Made by a program: the position numbers and the translations under genes
Part shown: positions 6,626 to 12,956 of the stretch, piece by piece
How positions within the stretch are numbered: the stretch's first letter is position 1
Layout: each line of letters starts with the position of its first letter
Notes under the pieces: model-generated
Seen by the model: the letters and a program-made list of their open reading frames with translations, nothing else
Database searches by the model: none
What the model was told of the DNA's origin: nothing
NCBI GenBank assembly: GCA_030836725.1
Contig: JAUPLV010000039.1
Span: 1-14,452, forward strand
Length of the DNA stretch: 14,452 nt
Source of the DNA: Pseudomonadota bacterium
GTDB taxonomy: Bacteria > Pseudomonadota > Gammaproteobacteria > Burkholderiales > Thiobacillaceae
Direction of reading: 5' to 3'

Positions 6626-7591
6626 ATGAGCCAGGCCGGAATCGAGAAATCCGCCGCGCTGCTCCTCGCCCTGGGCGAGGAGGCCACGGCTGCCGTGTTC
6701 CGTTATCTGAGCCCGCTGGAAGTGAGCCGGCTCGGCGGCGCCATGCGCGAACTGGAGGTGCTGCCGCGCGAGCGCGTGCGCGCGATCCTGCGCGATCACG
6801 CCGCCGAAGCCGCCGAACAGACCGGGTTTGCCGCGGACACCGGGCGTTTTCTCGATGAGGCCCTCAATCTGGCAATGAGCCCGGAACGCGCCCAGACGAT
6901 ATTGCAGCGGCTGGGCGCCTCCGGTGCGCAGGCGCTGGAGAGGCTGGCCTGGCGCGAACCGGCGGAGATCGCCGGCCTGCTGGAGGCGCAGCCGCCGCAG
7001 TTGATCGCCGTGGTGATATCGCAGTTGCCGCGCGATGTCGCCGCCGCGGTGCTCGACGTTCTGCCCGGCGCTGTCCGCGCCAATGCCCTGCAGAGCCTGG
7101 CGCACAGCGAGGCGCCCAGCCCGGACATGCTGCGTGAACTGGACGGCTGGCTGGCCAGTCTCGAAGCCGTCGCGCCGTCCCAGGGCGAGGCGGCGGTTGC
7201 CAGCCTGCTGGGGCAGATGAGCGAGGGCAGCGCGGCGGCTGCCTTGAGCCAGCTCGACCAGAACGATGCGGAACTGGCGGCGCGCCTGCGCGTGCGCAAT
7301 CTGGCGTTCGAGGATCTGGCGCAGTTGCCCGAGGCGAGCCGTAAAACCTTTTTGCGCAACATCGGCGCGCGCACCCTGCTGCATGCGCTGAAGGGCAGCG
7401 ACGGGCGGGTGCTCGACGCGCTCGCCGCGGTGATGACGCCAACAGCGGCGCAGCGCATGCGCGACGACCTCGATACCCTGGGCGCATTGCCGGTGACCGC
7501 AATCCAGGAGGCCCAGGACGAAGCCGGCGCCACCTTGCGGCGGCTGGCGGCGGAGGGAGCGATCCTGTTTCCGGAAGAGGAGGCGGCATGA
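6626..7591 (+). CDS. fliG: Flagellar motor switch / rotor protein FliG, divergent
   Basis: FliG links FliF to FliM and supplies the charged helix that meets the stator. Seen: 321 residues, near full length (about 330). The N-terminal domain is typical (KSAALLLALGEEATAAVFRYLSP). The middle domain keeps IAVVISQLPRDVAAAVLDVLP, but EHPQ, part of the FliM contact, reads QPPQ. The GG hinge after the middle domain is not recognisable. The C-terminal domain has FEDLAQL, ALKG and RDDL. Gapless alignment to E. coli from ALKG to EAQ keeps K264, D288 and D289 but replaces R281 by Thr and R297 by Pro. The start is fixed by AGGAGG at 6615-6620. It overlaps fliH by ATGA (7588-7591). Identity is secure; rotary function is doubtful. 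Confidence 0.9.
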   Translation: MSQAGIEKSAALLLALGEEATAAVFRYLSPLEVSRLGGAMRELEVLPRERVRAILRDHAAEAAEQTGFAADTGRFLDEALNLAMSPERAQTILQRLGASGAQALERLAWREPAEIAGLLEAQPPQLIAVVISQLPRDVAAAVLDVLPGAVRANALQSLAHSEAPSPDMLRELDGWLASLEAVAPSQGEAAVASLLGQMSEGSAAAALSQLDQNDAELAARLRVRNLAFEDLAQLPEASRKTFLRNIGARTLLHALKGSDGRVLDALAAVMTPTAAQRMRDDLDTLGALPVTAIQEAQDEAGATLRRLAAEGAILFPEEEAA

Positions 7592-8229
7592 ACACGCACG
7601 ACGACAGCAGGCTGAATGACGCCACGTCAGATCAAGCCACGCCCGATCAAGCCATGCCAAATCAAGCCACGGCATTCGAACAGTGGGAAGTGGTGGAACT
7701 GGTCGCGCCACCCACCGAGGATATCGAGGCCGAGCTGGGTAGGCTGCGCGAAGCCGCGCGTGCCGAGGGCCATGCCGAAGGGCTGGTTGCCGGGCGGGCG
7801 GAAGGGGAGATGGCCTGCGCGCGGATGAAACAGCTGGTCGAAAGCTTCAGCGACACCCTCGACAACTTTGATTTTCGCCTCGCCGACATGGTGCTCGAAC
7901 TGGCGCTCGACGTCGCGCGTCAGGTAGTGGCGGGCGAACTCGCGGCACGCCCTGAACGCATTCTCGATGTGGTCAACCTGGCGCTGAAACAGATGGCCGA
8001 AACCAGCCGCGAGGCGCGCCTGCTGCTGCACCCGGATGACGCCGCGCTGGTGCGCCCGTATCTGAATCAGGCGCTGGACAGGAACCGCCTGCGCATCGTG
8101 GAAGATATCCGCATCGAGCGCGGCGGCTGCCTGATCGAAACCGCCCAGGGCGATCTCGACGCTACCCTGCCGGCGCGCTGGCGCCAGGTGGTGCAGGTGC
8201 TCGGCTCCAACCAGAACTGGATCGACTAA
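7588..8229 (+). CDS. fliH: Flagellar export ATPase regulator FliH
   Basis: FliH dimers form the stator stalk that binds the FliI ATPase and normally anchors it to FliN and FlhA. Seen: 213 residues. Residues 11-30 are a low-complexity run of five-residue repeats (DQATP, DQAMP, NQATA) coded by 15-bp DNA repeats. W33 sits in EQWEVVEL, matching the N-terminal Trp-containing anchoring segment of FliH. A perfect GxxxG ladder (G61, G65, G69, G73) characteristic of FliH follows. The C-terminal V/A-ATPase E-subunit-like domain runs from about 95 to 205 (LALDVARQVV, RLLLHPDD, ERGGCLIET). The start ATG overlaps the fliG stop and has GAGGAGG at 7577-7583. The stop is followed directly by a MITE-like element instead of fliI. 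Confidence 0.88.
   Translation: MNTHDDSRLNDATSDQATPDQAMPNQATAFEQWEVVELVAPPTEDIEAELGRLREAARAEGHAEGLVAGRAEGEMACARMKQLVESFSDTLDNFDFRLADMVLELALDVARQVVAGELAARPERILDVVNLALKQMAETSREARLLLHPDDAALVRPYLNQALDRNRLRIVEDIRIERGGCLIETAQGDLDATLPARWRQVVQVLGSNQNWID
7621..7680 (+). repeat. 15-bp tandem repeats at the start of fliH
   Basis: Units begin at 7621, 7636, 7651 and (degenerate) 7666. The first three share GCCAyGyCmrATCAA, and the fourth starts GCCACGGCATTCGAA. They encode the DQATP-like peptide repeats. The string GATCAAGCCA also occurs in the 35-bp repeat at the fliF/fliG junction. Confidence 0.7.
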
Positions 8230-8464
8230 TCCCGGGAACCTCAGTTGACCGCTCTCGCTTTCCTTTCGTTATCATTTTTGTCCATGGTACTTGGTCAGGT
8301 CGTTTCATTGCCCGTCAAAGTCGCTACGCATTCGATTGCACGACTGCCGAGCCCTCTGGCGGCGTTGCTCCTCGTAGCATGGAATGACCATGCCGCCTCG
8401 TCGCGCCTTGCCAGCCGACTCGACAGCCGCACACTCGAACGCGTCCAACTGAGGTTCCCGGGAT
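8229..8464 (+). mobile_element. MITE-like element with 19-bp terminal inverted repeats between fliH and fliI
   Basis: Seen: ATCCCGGGAACCTCAGTTG (8229-8247) is the exact reverse complement of 8446-8464. The 198 bases between hold no recognisable gene but contain a hairpin repeat (8358-8407) related to one at the right edge of the window. TAAT occurs at both ends (8227-8230 and 8464-8467), a possible but imperfectly placed target duplication. The element fills what would otherwise be a close fliH/fliI junction. The right arm ends one base before the fliI ATG and supplies its only Shine-Dalgarno-like GAGG (8451-8454). If both arms pair in mRNA, that site is sequestered. No transposase is present, so this would be non-autonomous. 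It is also possible that the two arms act as a regulatory structure. Confidence 0.6.
8358..8407 (+). repeat. Dispersed hairpin repeat, copy 1 (inside the fliH/fliI element)
   Basis: Begins GGCGGCGTTGCTC and ends CGCCTCGTCGCGCC, with a central stem GCATGG / CCATGC around AATGA. The copy at 14401-14452 shares both shoulders but has a different stem and loop, so the two are homologous with a covarying stem. Confidence 0.65.
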
Positions 8465-8465
8465 A

Positions 8466-9860
8466 ATGGACCGCATCGTCCGCCTGCGCGAATACCTGGC
8501 TGACTGCCGGCGCGCGGTGAGGTGGGCGACGCCGATTGCCGCCAGCGGACGGCTGACCCGGATGTCGGGGCTGGTGATGGAAGTGGTGGGGCTGCGCCTG
8601 CCGGTGGGCAGCCAGTGCCAGGTGCAGGTGCCGGGGGGGCAGAGCATCGAAGCCGAGGTGGCCGGGTTTTCCGGCGACTGTCTGTTCATCGTGCCGGCCA
8701 CCGACATTTATGGCGTGATGCCCGGTGCGCGGGTGATTCCCGATAATCCGATGGCGGCGCAACCGCCGCGCCTGGGGATGCGCTATTTTCCGCGCCGCCG
8801 TGCGCAGGATCGGGTGCGCCAGGTGCCGGTGGGCGAGCGTCTGCTGGGCCGCGTGCTCGACGGCGCCGGGCGCCCTCTGGACGGGCGAGGGCCGCTTTCG
8901 CTGGAACGCCGGGTGCCGCTGTATGGCCGCCCGATCAATCCGCTGGAACGGGCGCCGATCCGGCAGACCCTGGACGTCGGCGTGCGTGCGATCAATGGTT
9001 TGTTGACGGTGGGGCGCGGGCAGCGGCTGGGCCTGTTCGCCGGCAGCGGCGTCGGCAAGAGCGTTTTGCTGGGAATGATGGCGCGCTACACCGAAGCCGA
9101 CGTGGTGGTGGTGGGCCTGATCGGCGAACGCGGCCGCGAGGTCAAGGAGTTCATCGACAACATCCTGGGCGAGGAGGGGATGGCGCGCGCCGTGGTGGTG
9201 GCGTCGCCGGCCGATCATCCGCCGTTGATGCGGCTGAACGGCGCGGCCTATGCGATGTCGATCGCCGAGTATTTTCGCGATCAGGGCAAGCATGTGCTGC
9301 TGATCATGGATTCGCTCACCCGTTACGCGATGGCGCAGCGCGAGGTGGCGCTGGCGATCGGCGAACCGCCCGCAACCAAGGGCTACCCGCCGTCGGTCTT
9401 CGCCAAGCTGCCGCAACTGGCCGAACGCGCAGGCAACGGCCGCACCGGCAGCGGCTCGATCACCGCGTTTTTTACCGTGCTGATGGAAGGCGACGACCAG
9501 CAGGATCCGGTCGCCGATGCGGCGCGCGCGATCCTCGACGGCCATATCGTGTTGAGCCGCGATCTGGCCGATGCCGGGCATTATCCCGCGATCGACATCG
9601 AAGCCTCGATCAGCCGCGTCCAGCCCGACCTGCTCTCCGAGGAGGCGCTGGAGCGAACCCGCCGATTCAAGTATCTCTATTCGCGCTACATGCGCAGCCG
9701 CGACCTGCTGGCCGTCGGCGCCTATGTTCCGGGCGCGGACCTGGTGCTGGACGAAGGCGTGCGTCTTTATCCGAGAATGCAGGGCTATCTGATGCAGGGC
9801 ATGCGTGAACGCGCCTCGCTGGATTCCGCCCGCGCCGGTCTGGATGAGGTGCTCGGATGA
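8466..9860 (+). CDS. fliI: Flagellum-specific export ATPase FliI
   Basis: Hexameric F1-like ATPase that energises unfolding and export of flagellar substrates at the cytoplasmic face of the gate. Seen: 464 residues, normal length. An N-terminal beta-barrel (about 20-95) precedes LDGAGRPLDGRGPL (131-144). Walker A is AGSGVGKS (192-199). The catalytic-glutamate segment GERGRE is at 220-225. Walker B VLLIMD ends at D282 and is followed by the family signature SLTRYAMAQREVALAIGEPP. KGYPPSVFAKLPQLAERAG (305-323) is intact. Everything needed for ATP hydrolysis appears present. The start is preceded by GAGG inside the right inverted repeat of the upstream element. It overlaps fliJ by ATGA (9857-9860). 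The injectisome ATPase SctN is closely related, but the neighbouring fliF/G/J/O genes favour FliI. Confidence 0.95.
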   Translation: MDRIVRLREYLADCRRAVRWATPIAASGRLTRMSGLVMEVVGLRLPVGSQCQVQVPGGQSIEAEVAGFSGDCLFIVPATDIYGVMPGARVIPDNPMAAQPPRLGMRYFPRRRAQDRVRQVPVGERLLGRVLDGAGRPLDGRGPLSLERRVPLYGRPINPLERAPIRQTLDVGVRAINGLLTVGRGQRLGLFAGSGVGKSVLLGMMARYTEADVVVVGLIGERGREVKEFIDNILGEEGMARAVVVASPADHPPLMRLNGAAYAMSIAEYFRDQGKHVLLIMDSLTRYAMAQREVALAIGEPPATKGYPPSVFAKLPQLAERAGNGRTGSGSITAFFTVLMEGDDQQDPVADAARAILDGHIVLSRDLADAGHYPAIDIEASISRVQPDLLSEEALERTRRFKYLYSRYMRSRDLLAVGAYVPGADLVLDEGVRLYPRMQGYLMQGMRERASLDSARAGLDEVLG

Positions 9861-10321
9861 AGCCCTTTGCCCTGGCGGGCGTGCTGAAACTGGCGGATTG
9901 GCGGAGCGAAACCCAGGCGCGCTCGGTCAAGCGCGCGCATGGCCTCTGGCTGCGTGCGCGCGGCCGCTTGGTGCGGCTCGCCACCGTGCGCAATGCCCGC
10001 ATCGCGCAACTGGCCGGCGAGCTACGTGACGGCGTGACCGCGGCGCAATTGCAGGAGACGAGCCGTCTGCAGCATGCGCAGACGGCTGAAATTCAGGCCG
10101 CCCAGGCCGATGTCGACGCCGCGTACAGGGACTGGCAGGCGCTCCTGGCCGAATGGATGCTGGTCGAAAATCGGCGCAAGGCGATGCGCCTGCTGGAGCA
10201 GCGCCATCTGGCGCAGCTTGCCGTCCAGCAAAAACGCATCGAGCAGCGCCAGCACGACGAGCTGGTTGAGCTGGCGTTTCACCGGGCAGCCGGACGGCGG
10301 AGGAATGATGCAACTGCTTGA
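9857..10321 (+). CDS. fliJ: Flagellar export stalk protein FliJ
   Basis: FliJ is the gamma-subunit-like coiled coil that inserts into the FliI hexamer and contacts FlhA. Seen: 154 residues, the usual size. It is largely helical and charged, with heptad-like Leu/Ala spacing and no hydrophobic membrane segment. The C-terminal helix ENRRKAMRLLEQRHLAQLAVQQKRIEQRQHDE (split here only to name it; residues about 106-137) matches the FliJ pattern of a basic helix ending in a DE turn. The call rests mainly on this pattern, the length, and the position between fliI (4-base overlap) and the FliM-like gene (17-base overlap), since FliJ sequences vary widely. Confidence 0.82.
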   Translation: MKPFALAGVLKLADWRSETQARSVKRAHGLWLRARGRLVRLATVRNARIAQLAGELRDGVTAAQLQETSRLQHAQTAEIQAAQADVDAAYRDWQALLAEWMLVENRRKAMRLLEQRHLAQLAVQQKRIEQRQHDELVELAFHRAAGRRRNDATA

Positions 10322-10772
10322 GCTCAGCCCGGCTGAAGTCGCTTTTCTGACCTCGCCGCCCGCCGCGATCGACCGGCTGCAGGCGCACCTGACCCGCCGG
10401 CTGGCCGCGACGCTGACGGCGCGTCTGCGCTTGCCGGTCGAGGTCGCGGCGCAACCCGTCGACGCGCCGGTGGACGCGCCGCCGAAGCCCCTCTGGCTGC
10501 CCGATGCCGGGTTGGCCACGCTGTGGCTGACGCGCCGGCTCGGTGGCCAGCGCGTGACGGGGGCGACGCCCTTTGTGCCCGACACCCTGATCCATACCCT
10601 GGATGCCGCGCTGGCGGAAAGCTGGCTGGATACGGCAGCGCAAGCCACGCCCGCCGGCGCAATGGCGTGGCGGATCACGGCGGATTTGACGCGGGCTACG
10701 CTCGTCGTGCACTTGCCGCACACCCAAAACGAGATGACGCGCTGGGCGCGAGGAGCGATACGGCATGGCTAG
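10305..10772 (+). CDS. Truncated FliM/SctQ-like protein without SPOA domain (tentative)
   Basis: Seen: 155 residues (154 if the second ATG at 10308 is used). GGAGG at 10299-10303 favours the second ATG. Residues about 23-47 (RLQAHLTRRLAATLTARLRL, then PVEV) resemble the FliM segment FARxLxxxLSxxLRxPVEV. DAGLATLWLTRRLGG (67-81 if counted from the first ATG) resembles the FliM core DPxLxxxxIDxLFGG. The following helix with A...SW resembles FliM's FTxxExRxxxxxLxxxLxxAW, and TLVVHLPHTQNEMTRWA resembles the sheet before the end of the FliM middle domain. The protein then stops, lacking the ~90-residue SPOA domain that binds FliN. It sits directly before fliO, where fliM-fliN normally are. Alternatives are a FliK remnant or an unrelated small protein, but no FliK-like C-terminal motif is visible. 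Confidence 0.5.
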   Translation: MMQLLELSPAEVAFLTSPPAAIDRLQAHLTRRLAATLTARLRLPVEVAAQPVDAPVDAPPKPLWLPDAGLATLWLTRRLGGQRVTGATPFVPDTLIHTLDAALAESWLDTAAQATPAGAMAWRITADLTRATLVVHLPHTQNEMTRWARGAIRHG

Positions 10773-11109
10773 GCTTGTTGCGGCGGGTACTTTGTTGCTG
10801 ATTTCGTCGCCGGCGCTGGCTGCGTCCGACGCCGCCGGCAGTGTGCTGACGGTGCTGTTGAGCCTTGCCCTGATCCTGGGCGGATTCGTCGCCCTGGCGT
10901 GGCTGGTCCGGCGCTATCTGCCGGGAATGGGTGCGCAAGGCGCGGTCAAGGTGGTGGGGACGACCGCGGTCGGGCCACGCGAGCGGGTGGTGGTGGTCGA
11001 GGTCGACGACACCTGGCTGCTGCTGGGGGTGGGCGGCGGCAATGTGCGGCTGCTGCACACCCTGCCAAAGCCCGCCGACGCAGGCAAACTCCAAACGGAG
11101 CGGCCATGA
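10765..11109 (+). CDS. fliO: Flagellar biosynthetic protein FliO
   Basis: FliO is a small membrane protein that helps FliP assemble into the export gate. Seen: 114 residues. Hydrophobic signal-like segment 1-20 ending ALAA, one membrane helix about 27-48 (LTVLLSLALILGGFVALAWLV), then a basic boundary RRYLPG. The cytoplasmic FliO domain follows, with VKVVGTTAVGPRERVVVVEV and WLLLGVGGGNVRLLHTL, the conserved small beta domain. GAGGAG at 10750-10755 lies 9 bases before the ATG. The start overlaps the FliM-like gene by 8 bases, and the stop overlaps the fliP ATG (11106-11109), so translational coupling on both sides is likely. Confidence 0.88.
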   Translation: MARLVAAGTLLLISSPALAASDAAGSVLTVLLSLALILGGFVALAWLVRRYLPGMGAQGAVKVVGTTAVGPRERVVVVEVDDTWLLLGVGGGNVRLLHTLPKPADAGKLQTERP

Positions 11110-11837
11110 TGCGAACGATCCTGGCTCTGGCGGCATTGCTGTCGAGCGTGTCCGCACTGGGCGCGGACAGCGCCGTACCCTTGCTGAGCGTGACGCCCGC
11201 CGCGGGCGGGCAGGTGATCGGGGTGCCGGGCGCGAGCCTGCCGTGGCTGCTGCTGTTCCCGTTCCTGCCGGCCCTGCTGCTGGCGTTCACCGCCTTCACC
11301 CGCATTGCCGTGGTGCTGTTTTTACTGCGGCAGGGGCTGGGCAGCCCTACCGCGCCGCCGAATCTGGTGCTGACCGGGCTGGCGCTGCTGCTGACGATTT
11401 TCGTGATGTCGCCCGCGCTCAAGACCATCGATGCCGAAGCCTATCAGCCCTTTCTTGCCGGGACGCTGAGCTTCGACGAAGCTGCCGGGAAAGCCGCGTC
11501 GCCGCTGAAAAGCTTCATGCTGCGGCAGACCCGCGCCGAGGATCTGGGCCTGTTCACCGGCGACGACAAGACCATCGATCCGAAGCAGCCCGACAGCGTG
11601 CCGCTGGCCGCGCTGGCGCCGGCTTTCCTCACCAGCGAACTGAAGACCGCGTTCCAGATCGGCTTCATGGTGGTGCTGCCGTTCCTGGTGATCGACCTGG
11701 TGGTGGCCGCCGTGCTGACCGCGCTGGGCATGATCATGCTGCCGCCGCAACTGGTATCGCTGCCGCTCAAGTTGCTGCTGTTCGTCACCGTCGACGGCTG
11801 GCATCTGCTGGTCGGTTCGCTGATAGGCAGCTTCTGA
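11106..11837 (+). CDS. fliP: Flagellar export gate protein FliP
   Basis: FliP forms the pentamer at the heart of the FliPQR export channel. Seen: 243 residues, normal length. A cleavable signal peptide is likely (MMRTILALAALLSSVSALGA), as in other FliP proteins. FTAFTRIAVVLFLLRQGLG (61-79), PPNLVLTGLALLLTIFVMSP (84-103), FMLRQTRAEDLGLF (137-150) and the signature PAFLTSELKTAFQIGF (172-187) then LPFLVIDLVV (191-200) and SLPLKLLLFVTVDGW (218-232) are all in place. GGAG at 11097-11100 is 5 bases before the ATG at 11106; a second ATG follows immediately. The stop TGA shares its A with the ATG of a micro-ORF leading to fliQ. Confidence 0.96.
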   Translation: MMRTILALAALLSSVSALGADSAVPLLSVTPAAGGQVIGVPGASLPWLLLFPFLPALLLAFTAFTRIAVVLFLLRQGLGSPTAPPNLVLTGLALLLTIFVMSPALKTIDAEAYQPFLAGTLSFDEAAGKAASPLKSFMLRQTRAEDLGLFTGDDKTIDPKQPDSVPLAALAPAFLTSELKTAFQIGFMVVLPFLVIDLVVAAVLTALGMIMLPPQLVSLPLKLLLFVTVDGWHLLVGSLIGSF

Positions 11838-11857
11838 TGGAAGGCGGTGCTTTTTAA
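11837..11857 (+). other. Six-codon micro-ORF and 10-bp duplication linking fliP to fliQ
   Basis: ATGGAAGGCG occurs at 11837-11846, overlapping the fliP stop, and again at 11857-11866 as the true start of fliQ. The first copy opens a frame encoding MEGGAF whose TAA (11855-11857) shares its last A with the fliQ ATG. It looks like a 20-bp duplication of the fliQ start. It could relay ribosomes from fliP to fliQ. Confidence 0.55.
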
Positions 11858-12111
11858 TGGAAGGCGTGGCGCGCGACGCGCTCTGGCTGTTCGTGCTGAT
11901 CGCCGCGCCGCTGTTGCTGGCGGGGCTGGCGACCGCATTCGTTATCAGCCTGTTCCAGGCCGCCACGCAAATCCTCGAACCGACGCTGTCCTTCGTGCCC
12001 AAGCTCGTCGTCATGCTGATCGTGCTGGCGGTGCTGGGCGGCTGGATGGGCGGGCAGCTGGTCGAGTTCGCGCGCGACCTGCTGACCGGTTTCCCGGGCC
12101 TGATCGAGTGA
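11857..12111 (+). CDS. fliQ: Flagellar export gate protein FliQ
   Basis: FliQ packs as four hairpins around FliP/FliR in the export gate. Seen: 84 residues (family about 88-90) with two membrane helices, about 9-31 and 49-70. The conserved loop SLFQAATQILEPTLSFVPKL (31-50) lies between them and includes the LFQAxTQ and LxFVPK signature. The tail is short and ends LTGFPGLIE. The start is chosen because MEGVARDALW aligns with the FliQ N-terminus. The nearest ribosome-site-like sequence is GGAAGG at 11839-11844, 12 bases upstream, so coupling with fliP or the micro-ORF probably matters. fliR begins 7 bases after the stop. Confidence 0.95.
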   Translation: MEGVARDALWLFVLIAAPLLLAGLATAFVISLFQAATQILEPTLSFVPKLVVMLIVLAVLGGWMGGQLVEFARDLLTGFPGLIE

Positions 12112-12118
12112 GCGCTCG

Positions 12119-12862
12119 ATGCCGCTGAACGAAGCGGGCATGGCGGCCGGGTTGTTCGTCTTCGCCCGCCTCGCCGGCTGGGCGCTGTTCGATCCGCTGA
12201 CCGGCCGCCTGCCGGTTCCGCTGCGACTGATGCTGGCGGCTGCTCTGGCCGCCGCGCTGGCGCCGGGCCTGGCGCTCGCTGCAATCGATCCCTTCACCGT
12301 GCAGGGTATGCTGGCCTTGGGACTGGAAGGCGTCTGGGGCGCGGCGCTGGCGCTTTGCGTGCGGCTGGTTTTTGCCGCGGTCGAGGCCGTGCTGTCATGG
12401 ACCGGCCACACCGCGACCGGCGGCCTGCTGACCCTGACCGACGAGCAGGCGGCGCCGGCGGATACCGCCTGGCGCGCGCTGGCGGGGTGGCTGGCGGCGA
12501 TGGCGTTTCTGGGGGCCAGCGGCCATCTGCTGGTCGTCGACGCGCTGCGCGACAGCTTCGCCGCCATGCCCGTTGCCGTCCTGCCCGCCGCAACCGATCT
12601 GCGCCAGCTGGCCGAAGCCGGCGGCTGGCTGTTCGCCACCGGCGTGCAACTGGCCTTGCCGCTGCTGGCCCTGGCGCTGCTGATCCAGCTGGCATTCGGC
12701 ATCGTGGCGCGTACCACCCCGGGGCTGGACATGTTTTCGGCCGGCCTCGGCATCGCGGCGCTGGGGCTGATGGCCGCCTGGGTCTGGGCGGCGCCGCTGG
12801 TCGCGCACGGTATCGGCCTGGGCATCGGAGAGCTGTCTGGCTGGTTGGGCTGGCTCAGGTGA
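12119..12862 (+). CDS. fliR: Flagellar export gate protein FliR
   Basis: FliR completes the FliP5Q4R1 export gate. Seen: 247 residues (family about 255-265) and strongly hydrophobic, with about six membrane-spanning stretches. RLAGWALFDPLTGRLPVPLRLMLA (about 17-40) matches the FliR N-terminus. FATGVQLALPLLALALLIQLAFGIVARTTPGLDMF (about 180-214) matches the FliR region that usually reads LALGxLxRxxPQLNxF; here the PQxN part is PGLD. The loop after the third helix is also divergent. The Shine-Dalgarno is poor (GAGTGAG overlapping the fliQ stop), so translational coupling is likely. It is the last gene of the flagellar run; no flhB or flhA follows. Confidence 0.9.
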   Translation: MPLNEAGMAAGLFVFARLAGWALFDPLTGRLPVPLRLMLAAALAAALAPGLALAAIDPFTVQGMLALGLEGVWGAALALCVRLVFAAVEAVLSWTGHTATGGLLTLTDEQAAPADTAWRALAGWLAAMAFLGASGHLLVVDALRDSFAAMPVAVLPAATDLRQLAEAGGWLFATGVQLALPLLALALLIQLAFGIVARTTPGLDMFSAGLGIAALGLMAAWVWAAPLVAHGIGLGIGELSGWLGWLR

Positions 12863-12956
12863 GTCAGCATCCGGAAATGATGCTGCATGGCACGACCCCA
12901 ACGCGCTGCGTTGCCGCGATCACGTCAGCCTGAAAACGAACCTGGAGCTTTATGCC

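Noticed and set aside
8245..8466. 73-codon TTG-started frame running through the fliH/fliI element, its TAA overlapping the fliI ATG
   Set aside because: No ribosome site, no known domain, and it reads through both inverted-repeat ends. The TAATG overlap with fliI is intriguing, but the frame is probably chance. Conservation of this frame in other element copies would reopen the question.
5213..12862. Injectisome (non-flagellar) type III secretion locus
   Set aside because: FliF has two membrane helices and an RBM3 remnant, and FliG, FliO and a GxxxG-ladder FliH are present; injectisomes lack FliG and FliO. A flagellum-derived secretion system remains possible.
12863..12956. Terminator after fliR or a HexR-type operator before zwf
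   Set aside because: Only a 5-bp stem (AACGC/GCGTT) without a T-run is visible, and no palindrome fitting the known HexR consensus was found.
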